The notes below the pieces were generated by a model. That model saw nothing but the letters and a program-made list of their open reading frames with translations, had not been told where the DNA came from and did not search any database. The translations under genes and the position numbers were made by a program. Shown here one piece after another: positions 34,281 to 46,749 of a stretch of 64,000 bases of DNA (positions within the stretch are counted from its first letter, which is position 1; each line of letters starts with the position of its first letter). This DNA is from Theocolax elegans (taxonomy: Eukaryota > Arthropoda > Insecta > Hymenoptera > Cerocephalidae): the NCBI GenBank assembly GCA_026168455.1, contig CM047427.1, positions 87,946,670-88,010,669 on the forward strand, in the 5' to 3' direction.

Positions 34281-36355
34281 AACAAGCGAGCCACCGTTAG
34301 GCTTTTTATCAAAATGACGCGCGAGCGCGTTTCCTCCGTATCTCTGCGTGGATTCTTAGATACCAAAGTCTATATAGCTATACAAGTTTGTTTTTGTATA
34401 TACAAATATTCCTATATAATTTTTCTTTTTGCTGCGAATTTCTTTTTTTTTTGGGAAAGGTACGTGTATTGTAGATTTTGAATGAACCGTAAAAATACGC
34501 ATGATTCAAATACGTTCAATTGATCTAACAATTAACTATACAAGTATAAGTAGAAATAATCATTATAAATAAAAAATATATCCTATTTAACAGCTAAATC
34601 CAGTACGCTAGATATATCATGAGAACGAATAAATATAGTGAATAAGAGAAATATGGTTAGTACGGGTAAAAAAATGATAGACGATGCCCAGAGATATTTG
34701 TGACAAGTAAACAAATAGAACCGCTTAGATTGAAAAACTAAATATCATAGGCGCGTATAATGTAACCTTATGGTAAACACAAAGAGCGTGTGTATGTGTG
34801 TCGTTTCATTTCCTTGTTTGGGAGCGCAATGCCATCATCCTCTCTTCCTTTGGTGCAAATTCCATGAAAGAATTGCGCGATGGCTTCTTTCAACTCGTCT
34901 CTTTCTACTTAACTGCGGCATTTAGCCACGGCTCGCGCTGCATCCGCGAAACCGGTACCGCTAACTGTATATAATACTCGATCTTTACCTACTTATAGCG
35001 GGTGCACGCGTACTCTTTTTCTCTCTTGCGCAGAGAGGAGCTGTATAATCGCTCCTTTGCCGTCTTCGTTTCGGACCCTTGACTCTTCACTGTTATTAAC
35101 TTGACGCTTTTCCTAATTTGTTGCGTATGATGCCAATCTTTTATTTCTTAGATATCATACTAAAGATGTCGATGTGTTGTATCCTTCTTCTTCACTGAAA
35201 ATTGGGACAACTTTACACGTAAATAAATTGCTATTATCAAACAAAAACAATTGTAAATACTCATTTGTAATCTTCAATTTTATTACATTCATATATTTAA
35301 TTTATATAATAATTCTATCACTTCTTTAAAAAAAAACAATTTGATCAACTTTTTCGTTAACGATACTGATAATGATATTATTAAATATTTTTTCAGATGC
35401 GATCTGAAAGAGTCCCAAAGTTTGGAGAGGATGAAAAATCCAACACTTTTTTATCGTTGAAAACTTTTTTAATAGTATCTTTAAAAAACTGAACTACACA
35501 TATCCATTTCAGAAATTTCTCATATATTATTTAAGAACAATTTCATAAATAGGTTACTGTGAATTATTTGAAAACTAACATATTTTCGTCAACAGAGTTA
35601 TAAATTTGAAAGAAGAAAAATACGCGCCGTAAATAAAGAAACAATTTTTTAATAAATTTTCTCCCATTGGTACAACACTGAGAAAAATGTACTATAAAAG
35701 TTGTTATTTTTTGTAGTAACGTGAATATATACTCAAATTAATAAAATTTTTACTAAAATTTGTAAGAAATATAAAAATGTGTACAGTAATTTTTAATACG
35801 ATTATAATAAAAATGAGTATAAAAAATAATAAAAATTAGGACAACCCGCATATAAATTCATGTTTTTACAAAATATAACAATTTTCAATAGAACATTTGT
35901 CTGAGTGAAGCGAAATACACTGGTGTATTAATGAAACCGGCTATATCTCGCGTATATCTAAACGATGAAAAATATAAATATACAAACGCTTACGTGTCTA
36001 TCTCAACACTGTAAGTAGTGACAGTCACATTAAGTCAGGCATATCCGAACCTCATTACAATAACCAAATAAATACATTGTACATTCACATATATAAAATC
36101 TAATTAATCATTAAATCATCTGTATAACTGTACATCTAATTTTAATTATAAATTTTCTTTATGTTACAGGTGAGTTACTAAACGATGACGTAATTAAGTT
36201 CCCCTCTTCGTACAATGTAAGTCCTTTGAATATCTATAAAAAGAGAAAACGATGACTTTAAAAAAAAAAGCTACAACAACGTAGATTCATTATGAACTTA
36301 CGAAGGTAGATTACATCTATAAAGTTGTTTATAATTAGCTTGAGAAAGAGTAAGC

Positions 36356-36389
<34 letters not shown>

Positions 36390-36402
36390 GGGAGAGAGAG
36401 GG
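36356..36402. repeat. (GA)n tract with GGGA steps
   Basis: A 47-bp pure-purine GA tract. Confidence 0.9.
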
Positions 36403-37447
36403 AAATAGTAGGGTATGAGTGTAAACGCAATAAGCGCTTGCGCACGTCAGTGAAAAGAGAAAGAATGTACGACTCAGGAGTGGAGCAAAGATACAACGAA
36501 CGGATCGAAGGAGGGCGAGTTTGAGAGCTGCGAGGGCGCATGCACCGATTGCGTCAAATCACCCCGTTTACACTTGAATTGTGTACACAAGCACCGTTGG
36601 AATTTTTTTACCAACGAACAGTAAAGTTGTACACCGATAACTGATGATGTTCATGATAATGAGAATCAAATCGATTCCGATGATTTAATCAATGATTTTA
36701 GGTATAGACTGATTATTACATGCCCTGCCTATGCACGCTTCCTTACAGTTTTATTAACATTTAATCAACTGTATATACGTACAGTGACTTTAACTTGTAC
36801 AACTTTTGTTTTCAAGATTTGTCTTTTAAATTGTCGCGTCAATCTTTTACAGAAACATCGTTTAGAACAAGTTGTTGTTTACTTTTTACTTTTTTAGAGT
36901 AATGATTCATTAAGCTATAGTTTTTATATACGATTACATGAAATGTGACTGCAAAATCAATCGATTACCATTTTATGCACACCAATCTTTATTAAAAAAT
37001 ATAAGGAATAATCAGTTTTATTTATCATATTTTAAATGAAAAATATTTTTTATACCACAAAGATTGATGAACATTCACGAATTGATACGAAGGACAGAAA
37101 GGTATTAAAGTGACGAGAAGCGTATGTAAGATTTACAAATAAATCGTATACAGAAACTTAAACTTTGTTGTTTAGCAAAAATTAAATTATGATTTATATT
37201 TCTATCGTTTTTATAGAAATGTGAAAATAGAAATTTTGGAAAAGTTTGTGCGGTCGGCGGGTGTCTAAAGAAGTAGTTGCCTAAAGAATAAAAAACTGAG
37301 TAACATAAACAATGTGAAAATGTGAAAAATGTGAAAAGGAAGGAACGTAAATGAAAATAAACGTAAGTGAAAATTGAAGGGAAAAGTAAGACTGGAGTGT
37401 GAAGGAGGGTAATAATGGCGTGAAGACCCTCCGTAAAATCGGGCAGA

Positions 37448-37454
37448 ATGTCAG
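37448..37454 (+). CDS. Candidate start exon ATG-TCA-G with consensus donor
   Basis: ATG TCA G runs straight into a perfect donor (GTAAGT at 37455), with an in-frame TGA at 37421 confirming this would be the true start. Phase is 1. Joined to the acceptor at 39645 it gives MSDQSIPKDIGNHPNQRNG and stays open, which looks like a natural N-terminus. Seven coding bases alone prove nothing; the case rests on donor quality and that join. Confidence 0.4.
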
Positions 37455-38360
37455 GTAAGTGGGACAGGGGGAACAAGGTCGAGCCGCAAAAAGGAGGCCT
37501 CAACCCATCCGCGAGACAGTACTAGCGGCACTTTCGCTTTCACCGAACAAGCATATATTGATCAGGAAAGAGGTTTCTTCACCCTCGGTGGTACACGTCG
37601 CGCCCGTATCGCGAGCGAATCGAGGCCGGAGTGAACATTTTGAAAAAGCTCGATCGTAATAGAGGAAAGCGCCGAGGGGTGGCAGTGATATCGGAGGAAG
37701 GCATAGCGTAACCCGAGCTCCGAGGGAAACAACCCTGAGGCCTGAGGTCACGCGCCATCTGCCGGGTAAGCACGGAGATCGCAGCTCCCTCGCGGAAAGT
37801 ACGTAATCCCCCCATAAGTGCAGCGCCCGAAACGTCACCCGGGCGCACCTACGCCTTTCCCGGAGCATCCCCCCCTTTAACGTTACGAGTGTCAAACGCG
37901 CAGGGGTTACGATTACCGAATTCGGGAAAATCGGTGATCACCGCTGCGGTACTCGGTGAGTCAACTTTCTCCAAGAGTAGATATACTTTTCCGAGGTGAT
38001 CGCACGTGCTCTTCTGGGCAGCATCGATCCGGTCAGAGTCTCTCTATCCCCGGACGAGGGAGGATCCGGCGGGGCGATATCGATTTTTCGGGGGTGAAAC
38101 GCAGGATGTGTATTTTGTTGTGTGTTCCCGCGATGGAAAAAGTTTCGATTACTCGTTAGAGATGTGTGATACCTTCCCACAAGTGTAGGAAAAACATATA
38201 TACACCCCGAACGAAACAGCTAGTTTTGTTTGGCTTGTCGTTCCATTGGCGCGCTTGCTCCAGAACGTACAAGTCTCTCTTTGGTCATTCAACGAATTTG
38301 ATATGCTCAGTGAATCAATTTCTCGGAATAAGACGTCGCGTAGTTGTTAGATTCGAGTGA
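37455..38360 (+). promoter_or_regulatory. GC-rich island with clustered donor-like sites
   Basis: About 900 bp of GC/CpG-rich DNA after the ATG-TCA-G candidate. Two more donor-like sites lie on the plus strand: CCGG then GTAAGC at 37766 and CTCG then GTGAGT at 37956, with no ATG closely linked. This suggests alternative non-coding leaders from a dispersed promoter. It also contains GCACGTGC near 38000. Confidence 0.35.
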
Positions 38361-39644
38361 TCGTGACCCGCGAGTAGTGTCCAGTCAAAATATATGCGGT
38401 AAATAAGATGTTTGATGGTATCGACCATTCGGTTGATACCAACCCCTTTCGAGAAAGTTTCGGTTTGATCCAACTTGTGCATATCGTAAACAACCGCGCA
38501 ACCGCGCAGGAGAGTAAAAATAAACTCGTTTGATAAAAGGATAGGGGATTGGAATCCATTATGTAGGGTAGGTGCTTTATTAGCGAATAATTGGTGATAA
38601 TACAGTATATTTTACGCGCCCGATAGACAAAGCCCACTGACCTATTGACTCTGTGGCCCGGTCGTCTCTCACCCACCACCCCCCCCCCTTTCCTCCCCCG
38701 CGTTCCGTTGTGCGCGCAGCCCCACGTTGCTCACCTAAGGTCGAGTACGCCACCCTCTCACTATTTTCTTTCCCTTTTCACACCTTTTCCTCAAAATTCA
38801 CTCGGCCTGTTATTACGTCGGTGTTATTCTTATCGTTACACCAGACCATTTTCCTCATTTATTATTTACGCGGGGCTTTTATTTCTTATAGCGAGAGGGT
38901 GTTATTGCAACGCGAGTGCCGATTAATATTTTATCGTGCTTGGTGGTTGTTCCACGTTTCCCAGTGTTTCTATACTTTTTTAGTCCCATTGTTTTCAGTC
39001 TGCGGGTGATAGAATTGTTGAAAATCAGAGGGTTCTTTATTAAGTGATCAATGTTTTTTTACCGTTTTGTTTGTTGTTCTTCGGTTACGGTAATTGTTAC
39101 CTGTCAATTAAATCGATTGCAAACGTGAAATTCATTAATATTTAGTGATAAATAACAAGCTTTTTAATTGTCGATTGTTTAATCTTGAATATTGTTTGTT
39201 ATTTAATTATTTTTCAAGCACTTAAAATCTTTTACGTATTGTACAAACAACAATCACTGGAATTTAAATACGCCATAATCTTCTTTCGTCTGTTTTTAAC
39301 GTTTACTGTCTTCCTAATTTGACGTTATTTATGCAACTCATAATACAAATCAACCGTCTGCAAAACATGCATAATACGTGGTTTTCATAATTCGTGGTTC
39401 CCAAAACGGAATTTCCTCTTTTATCACTAATTCTTCGTTAATATTTCATGTAAGTTTATCGCTGAGCTAGTCGATAAATCGTTAAAAAATGAATTCTTGT
39501 ATTAATAATATTTAAAATTGTTCAACGTTCGGATACGTGAGTTTGCATCAATTAGAATTGACTAAGCGCATCACCTCGGAAAATCATATAAAATTCCTAA
39601 CAGTTAAAAAATATGAGAAAAATCAACGTATTTTTCCCTTCCAG
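38361..39644. other. Non-coding DNA, putative intron
   Basis: C-rich near 38650-38760, then AT-rich. Overlapping plus-strand frames at 38645-39009 have no domain. It ends in the strong pyrimidine tract of the acceptor at 39643-39644. Confidence 0.5.
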
Positions 39645-39782
39645 ATCAGTCGATCCCGAAAGATATAGGGAATCATCCGAATCAACGGAACGGTTTGCGT
39701 GTGAAAATGGCTCCAGAATCACGCGAGTCTAATAACGGCTGTCCAGCGTCAACGATCGCAATCACGCTAATTGTCGATATAC
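39645..39782 (+). CDS. Candidate internal exon, open in the shared phase
   Basis: A strong acceptor (TTTTTCCCTTCCAG) precedes 39645. Entered in phase 1 (as from any upstream candidate) it reads DQSIPKDIGNHPNQRNGLRV, then KMAPESRESNNGCPAST and a hydrophobic IAITLIVDI. A weak donor (GATATAC then GTAAAG at 39783) would end it in phase 1 again; otherwise the frame stops at TAA 39812-39814, making a protein of about 58 residues. An internal ATG lies at 39707. I do not recognise the sequence. It is ORF-like and balanced in composition, unlike neighbouring AT-rich frames. Confidence 0.38.
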
Positions 39783-40151
39783 GTAAAGCTACAAGATTAG
39801 ACGATAATATATAAAATAGCGAATTTTCAAATTTAGTCAAATTTAACCATATATAGCTTCATTTAATCGTAAAAGAAAAGAAAATCTTACTACGCTGTTA
39901 ATCAATCTAATGGAATAATCATATTATACTAATACATAAATTAGATGCCTATATTACGTAGCTGATTTTAAAGGTAAAAATAGGCGGAAGAAAATAAAAA
40001 GAGAGAAGTGTAGTTGTGATATAAAAATCGTTACGAGTATAACTGAAAACGAACCTGACAACAATAGGAGGTAAAGTGATAGTAATCTAGTGGACGATGT
40101 TGTACAATTGAAAAAAGATAAATATAGTGCACCGAGCGAAAAAGAAAAAGC

Positions 40152-40173
40152 GAGAGAGAGAGAGAGAGAGAGA
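40152..40173. repeat. (GA)n tract
   Basis: GA run 54 bp before the poly-Gln/Ala start exon, presumably in its leader. Confidence 0.9.
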
Positions 40174-40226
40174 TAGATAGAAAGAGAGAACGAGAGCGAA
40201 AATCAAGTTTCGTGAAAAAATCAGAA

Positions 40227-40500
40227 ATGGCGGAAAGCGCGGGTAGTCCTGGCGCGACGAATGCAGCTGGGAATAGTCCACCGCAGCAACAACAACAACA
40301 AACTCCAGCAGCAGCAGCAGCAGCAGCAGCAGGAGGAGGAGGAGCAGGAGCAGCCACGGCAGCAGCAACGACGGCAACAACGGCCACAGCATCAGGAGGA
40401 GCAGCGGCACAACCTCAACAGCAGCAACAAACAACGCAAACGCAACAGCCTCCGGATATTAGCAGTTCGCAATTAGCCTCTCCACCGATCACTGGCACAG
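40227..40500 (+). CDS. Start exon encoding a poly-Gln/poly-Ala/Thr-rich N-terminus
   Basis: ATG at 40227 (G at -3, G at +4) opens MAESAGSPGATNAAGNSPP, then Gln6, Ala8, Gly4, an Ala/Thr tract, a second Gln stretch and PPDISSSQLASPPITGTG, followed by GCACAG then GTAGAT (donor at 40501, phase 1). 91 codons. The codon third positions vary inside the runs (GCA, GCG, GCC; CAA, CAG), so it is maintained coding rather than a raw microsatellite, except for the pure (GCA)n core at about 40305-40332. Low-complexity N-termini like this are typical of insect transcription and RNA-binding regulators. No domain allows a name; the rest must lie downstream. The true start is ATG, not the in-frame GTG at 40212. 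Confidence 0.6.
40305..40332. repeat. (GCA)n trinucleotide core
   Basis: Pure GCA repeat within the candidate exon, read as poly-Ala in the coding frame and poly-Gln one base over. Likely length-polymorphic. Confidence 0.85.
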
Positions 40501-43500
40501 GTAGATTTTACATTATTCAGCAATGTATACGTATGTCGATGATGGTATCGTTCATGTGCTATTGGTTAGGGCAGTACAGGACTTTTATAATTAGGTAATT
40601 AAACTAAATGTCTTCGGCTGTTAATCCGATAAGTTCAAAGCATTATTAAAATTGTCTCTTGTATCGTATCTCTAATCTTCTCCAATTACACAAACGTAAT
40701 AAACAAAAATAGGCTCGACACGAAGTAAAGTGAACTAAAGTATAAATAAGAAATACCTCCATTAAATCTCCACGTAATTAAAGCGAAAAAGATACTGTTA
40801 AGTAGGGAAAAAAGATAAGTCAAAGTACCCACGAATCCCTAAAAGCCGCAAAACGAAGGAAGAAAAGGAAAAAAAAAAGGTTCGCGCGCAAATCGGAGAG
40901 AAAACGAGTATACACAAAAGAGAGAGGGGAAGCGCGAAAGACTCGCACGCAATCCCGCAAGAGGAAAGGGCGAAGGCAGCCGGCGGCGTCGACTTCGTCC
41001 GTGCTAGCGGATCTGTCGGTCAAGTAACGGCACAACTCGGTTGTACCGCTAACTCCGCGGACTACCGGCTCTCTGACGCGGCTGCATACCCGAAGCACCG
41101 TTACCGAGTGCCGCCGACACCACGTGCTCGATAAGCGAGCCGATGATGAGCTCCGCGGAATTCGCACCCGTGAGAACCAACGATTTTGGAGCCCGGGTGC
41201 ATTACGTATATACATATATATACATACCTATATCCTCGACCGGGCTTCTTATTTTTTGTATACTCTTTTTTTCTTTGAATTCAGTACCGAACTGGGAATG
41301 ATCGATCGTTTAGTTCTCTTTCTATACACATATTTATCTGATTAATTTGATATATTCGGGATGCCTAGTTGACGATGATCATATACCTATATATAATGTT
41401 TTTTTATGTTCGGTGATACTATTTGGGAACAGAGATATTTCATAATCACGGTTGGTAGTTATTCGCGTGTCAGTGATCAATCGGAATTCTCAATTTTGTA
41501 ATTTGCGCGAATGAGTTGTATACAGAAATTTAAATATTTATATGTTTAATAAAATGTATCTTGATATTAATTTAAAAGATGTACAAGTCCAGACGTTTAA
41601 ATCGTTGTCAATACGACACCTTACAATAATTTATTCGGACGTACAACCTGGAACTAGAATATTAAAATTGTACATAATTTTTTAATAAATTTCTTATCAA
41701 AGATTAATTAACACGTATGGATTTTATCTATATAGTATTTGAATCATCTCTAAATTGATTTGATTAAAAAAAATGCATTCAATACATCCATGAGATTAAA
41801 TACCAGATTTGACTAAATCATGCAGTTGATAGACTACTTAATTAACTTCGAAAATGATTTTAAAACATTTTCAATGCATTTCATCAATTATCCAAGTTTA
41901 TCCAATTAGCGGTTTATCTCTTTAATTCAACTAATCATAAATCCATCAGTCTCCTAATCAACATTTTTAAACTGATTAGATTACCTCGAACCGTTATTAA
42001 TTACTTCATAATTTAAACAATTAAACGATTAATCTATTTAATTAGTTTATCCCGGGTTTAAAGCTTTAAAAATCGTTAATTTTGTTTGCTGCATTAAAAA
42101 TATTTTCGGTTTCAATCCACATCCGAAGTGTTACAAACCTTCAGCGAGCTAATGTTCAATGTTATAGTTCGGTTTCTTTTCTCTTCTAAAAAGATTATAC
42201 GTATCTTAGGGGAGGAAAACCTGGCAGAGAAGCCTTTTGAACATTTCGCGTCATACGTATATACAATATGTACAATCCGCGTCTACCGCTTCGTATTCGA
42301 TTAAATTGTTGCTTAATGCCAATTCTTTTCATTCGAAGATATATTATTTGATATATTCATTTTGGGAGGAACATTTGATCCCCCATGTCACGATTATACA
42401 TCTATTTAATAAATCAACGTCATTTTAATTTTTATTACAAACCTATATACACCTGACATTAATTAATTTAAATCCTATAACTGTACTCCATACGCACTTA
42501 TCGATAATCCGCAATTAACCTGTAATTACTATATTTTTGGTATACATGATAAATTGAATGAAATGGTCTTCCAAGTTTGCAGCTATATATATACATATAT
42601 ATTACATTATATGTATATAATAGAATTAGCAGTATATTTAATATTTATTGCACGATTATTCTGGAGTTGTTGCGTATCAAGTGTATCGAACACCGTTATG
42701 ATTTAACGATAGCAATTAAAATAATAGACATTCCTGCGAATACATATTGATAAATTTAAATATCAAAAAATGCGGGTTTGATCAATTTCATATAACCATT
42801 AAAGTTATTGGAATGATCGGTATGTATAATGTATTTAGTCAAATATTTTTTAATAACTTGGCGTGATACTTCCAAATTGTGTTTCAAATAATGTAATATA
42901 GACGTTATCGTTCTTGTTTTGTATCTTAACATCATTTTCAAGTATGTCAATTACAAATTTTCGTAATAATTTTGGTAATTATATATTTACGTAGAAATTC
43001 AGGACAATTAAATAAGAAGTATCTGATAAATTGTGTTAAAATTTAGTCTAAATATAATGCAGTAGGACGTTAAAAAAATAAATATACAGAAATGTGATTA
43101 CAATTAGTAAAACAAACCGTAAACAGACCACTGAAACTTCAAAAATAAAGAGGAAAGTAAAAGTACAAAAATTAAAAAAATGAAAGTTTTACCGCTGTTA
43201 GTATATTACCAAAGAATATCGGTTACATCATTACCGACCGTAGGTATAGATCAGTATAATACAGGTATATACTGCACTCGATTGTACAGCTGTAGTAACA
43301 CGACACCGCGCGTCATTCGGCCGAACTAAAACCACTACCGTCTACCTTACCAATCAAGTAATTCAAGTCGATTGCGTTATGTACACGCGATGAGGCAACG
43401 TGTGTCGTAATCGCCTCGGGACGATGGAGCGTTTTATTACCTTTTTTTTCTCCTCTCTTAACCGTACAACGTTACAAACATTTTCCTACTAACTTTTCAT

Positions 43501-46500
43501 ATCTTTTCAATATACAACAGAGATTTTAATTACTCTACGAAATGTACAATGGATTTTAAAATTTGTAACGCGATTTTCACGAGTTGTTCGATTACTATTA
43601 AATTCTAAAGTATAACGATTGCAAGGAAGCGTATTTAAACAAAGTGTTTATAACATCCGTATTGTAAAATTAATCGGACTTATATACTTACCGTGCCGTC
43701 TATTTATGCGCAACGCTGTCAAGCCTGCTATATTGACTTTCGATTCAGAAAGGTGATTACGAAGCTTGCGCGCATGCGTCTACCGGTCTTGGATGTATAG
43801 ATCGAATATAATACACTCTCTCGTGTACATCTATATAAATTTATCCGAAATTGCTTTTAAAGTGTAACGCGTATTGTAATCTAAATTGGTTGATGAAAAT
43901 TTTCAACATTTTTTTTTTCCATGTTTTTTTCGGTGAAACACAACGCCGCCGGCGTAGAGTTGCGAGATACACTTCCCATTGCGACATCCGCGCTCTCTCG
44001 CTCAACAATCGCGCTTGAGGACTGCGCAGTCACTTACCGGAGAAGATAAAGTCGTTTGGGCACCCCCGCATTTGATGAATATATTTTTTTCTTTCCATAC
44101 GACGATTGCATATATTATTATTTTATTGCGTTTTGTTAGAATTCAAAGCTAGAAGATTGATTATCCGTATAGGCAAATGGTATACCTTAACCACGGTATA
44201 CGGAGAATAAAAATTTGTTTTTATTTAAAACGGCATATATAAACTCAATTGTCTTTTATCTCTTTTTATCGAGTGGTATACCCACATTTTATATACGCGA
44301 TGCGTTTGAGAAACTTGCGGATCTGCGCAGCGTAAACAAACGTACACTTTTGAAACCTCGAGGCATTCACGTGGAAAAACCGCGGGCATGACTAAATTCG
44401 TCAAAAAGGTAGATGTGTCTGCGTGTGCGTGTGTACGCGTGTATACGTGCGTATACGTGTATAAATAATATATAAAACTAGCGATAAAACTAAAAATAAC
44501 GTGAAAAACTTTTAATGTAAGCGTGAAAACTAGACATTTTTTTGCAAACCGAACCATACCAAAAGAATCTCAGGGTCGGCAAGTGTCAGCGACGCACCGC
44601 GTGCAAATGTAGGTCAGGATGGAAAGTAACTCTTTGCTTGCGTGTAATCTCTCTTTGGCAGTAAGAACGAACCGGTATTATTGTTTAATTTTCTATCTCT
44701 CTCGCTCTGGCTCTCTTTGAAAAGGTACGCCTGGTATACAACACTCGAGGTTTAATCATCGACTTGTATACGTATGTGTAGCGATTCCTGGGCTACCGAA
44801 ATTTGTACTTTCCATACTGTTAATACACATTTTTATTCTTCTAGAATGTTGTAGTCGAGCTCATTTTTGTACAATGAAAATTCATTAAAATATATAGATA
44901 CAATCGACTTGCAGTGTGTGTTGAAAACCTGATGAATGTTGATAAAATGTCATATACGTTCCATCCAAAAAACAAACGTATCAACATTTTTTTTAAGAAA
45001 TTATATAGTCATGTTTTTCAATATTTACTATGCAGCGTCGCATTTTTATAGAAAAATACAAATAAACTGTAATAAAAACATTTTTAATCGATCGTTACAA
45101 TAAAAATCGAGCATACGCCAAAGACTAAGAAATGTTTTATTCATTTTTAAAATGAAAGAGAATTTATTTTTTTAAAATGCTTTCGGCTTTTTTATATGTT
45201 ATATATTGCAAAAACAAAACTATAAAATAAAAAGAAGTGTTATTACGAAGAAAGAAGAAGTTTTCAATATTAATATTATTTTTCAATTTTTCAAGGTATA
45301 CTACTTTTATCAAAAAGATAATAAATATTATTTTATAAATATAGGCTAAATCGTGAAACTCATTAATTATAATGTAAAGTTCATAGTGAATTTATGATAC
45401 TTTATGTTTCAAATAGGAACGGTTTGGAAAATTCAGTATACGTTCGCATTATACCGCATAACATAACTTTTGATTAACTTATGAGACTATCTGAACTTGG
45501 AATTTTAATGAACCTTCTAGAAATGCTTTTCGCAAATGCACTCGGTGAAGGAACATCTAAGACTCCTAAATGAACACTTCACATTTTTTCTCACTCGTAC
45601 TTTACTAAAAAGGAATACTTTTTATCTTTTACAAACGAAGGATATACATTGTACATTCCAACGCTTGAAATTGATAATCTGTAGTACGTTATATAATAAA
45701 CAATTAGCTTAATTCGTCTGCATTATAGTTTTATACGAAATAATCCGAAACGTGCAACCAAATCAAACGTGAAAGATGAATCGAAAAGCTACAATTAAAA
45801 GGTTATTATCGGTCTAAAGTATCAATCAGCTAGTTGATTATTAATGACATAAGGTTAAAGTAGAAAGTACTTAAAATAATAAATATCTATACGACTAACT
45901 ACTGCGTTATCTAAAATTACAACATATTTTTTTTATTCAGATCTTTGATCGTGTATATAACTTCGTAACTAATCAAACTTTTTGCAGATATTTTATAATG
46001 CTTTCTAATGATTTCTTGTAAAGTTACATCAGTTTATCGTAATCTTTGTGTACACCTTCCAAAAATTATATACCTCGATAATGCTTCGATTTACTAATTG
46101 AACGACTACACGCATAGTAGAAATAAATTATGTAACCATTATTTACCATAACAAGTAAATTTTAAAAAAATTGTAGATATACCCAAGGCGACAATCTGTT
46201 AATTAGGAAAATTTTCTTTCGGTTTGCTAAAACATTTTATTCCTCAAATACTAAGTCGCATGTAAAAATAAAGATTTCATTAATATATTCGTACTTGAAG
46301 GAATAAAACGTGATTTCATGCCGTAATTGCCGAGTCACATAATACATTTGCATTATGTAAATCACATAAAAATGTTTATACGAATAATAACACACCATGT
46401 TAAATGTGTATACGTGTATTATATACACAAGCGCATATCTGATCTTGCGCGATTTATTATTGAAAGAGCCAAATGTGATTTCGGTAATTATAAGATCTGC

Positions 46501-46691
46501 ATCCAACGCATAAAAATAAAAATAAAACTGTAACTTTCACGTATAAATTTCTTGAATGAAGAAAGTCAAATTTTCAGCAGTTAAACACAATAATTATTAC
46601 CGAGTGATGTTTATTTAATATATGAAAAAATAAACGATTATAAGTATAAATTTGTGCATATTTAAATTTTGCCTTTCACTTTTTGTTTCAG
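40501..46691. other. Non-coding DNA, putative intron
   Basis: A GC-rich spot at 40990-41190, then AT-rich. A strong acceptor-like site (TTTGAATTCAG, about 41282) is followed by a frame that is closed when entered in phase 1, so I call no exon. Antisense splice-like signals at 43.7-44.1 kb are described separately. Confidence 0.5.
43692..44071 (-). other. Antisense donor-like sites near a GC-rich, NRF1-like stretch
   Basis: On the minus strand GGCACG then GTAAGT (donor at 43691) and TCTCCG then GTAAGT (donor at 44037) are both consensus. Upstream of the second, ATG at 44071 reads MRGCPNDFIFS plus one base. A GCGCATGCG-type sequence, similar to NRF1 sites, lies near 43771. These could be first exons of an antisense transcript; no acceptor or body is identified. 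Confidence 0.2.
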
Positions 46692-46749
46692 GTAAGATTC
46701 AAATTGCTAAGACCACGTCTACCTATGTCATAAAAAATGAGCGCTAAGG
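46692..46749 (+). CDS. Candidate 58-bp exon with alternative start MSAK
   Basis: Flanked by a strong acceptor (CTTTTTGTTTCAG) and a perfect donor (GTAAGT at 46750), so it is very exon-like. Read as a leader exon it supplies ATG at 46737 and MSAK plus one base (phase 1, as in the other candidates). Entered instead from a phase-1 coding exon it reads KIQIAKTTSTYVIKNER and stops at TAA 46745-46747, overlapping the new start. I favour a second leader exon carrying the start codon. Confidence 0.45.

Larger units (their letters stand above)
22795..37447. other. Long non-coding mosaic: AT-rich DNA with GC islands and GA/CT tracts
   Basis: No recognisable exon in 14.6 kb. GC-rich spots occur near 23650-23900, 28420-28520, 31070-31150, 31780-31950, 32870-33250 and 34040-34340. 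Open frames here are GC-driven, low complexity, or both. It would be an intron or upstream regulatory DNA if the plus-strand start exons around it belong to one gene. Confidence 0.5.

Noticed and set aside
41282..41345. Plus-strand exon after a strong acceptor
   Set aside because: Closed by a stop within five codons in phase 1; open only in a frame lacking a matching donor upstream.
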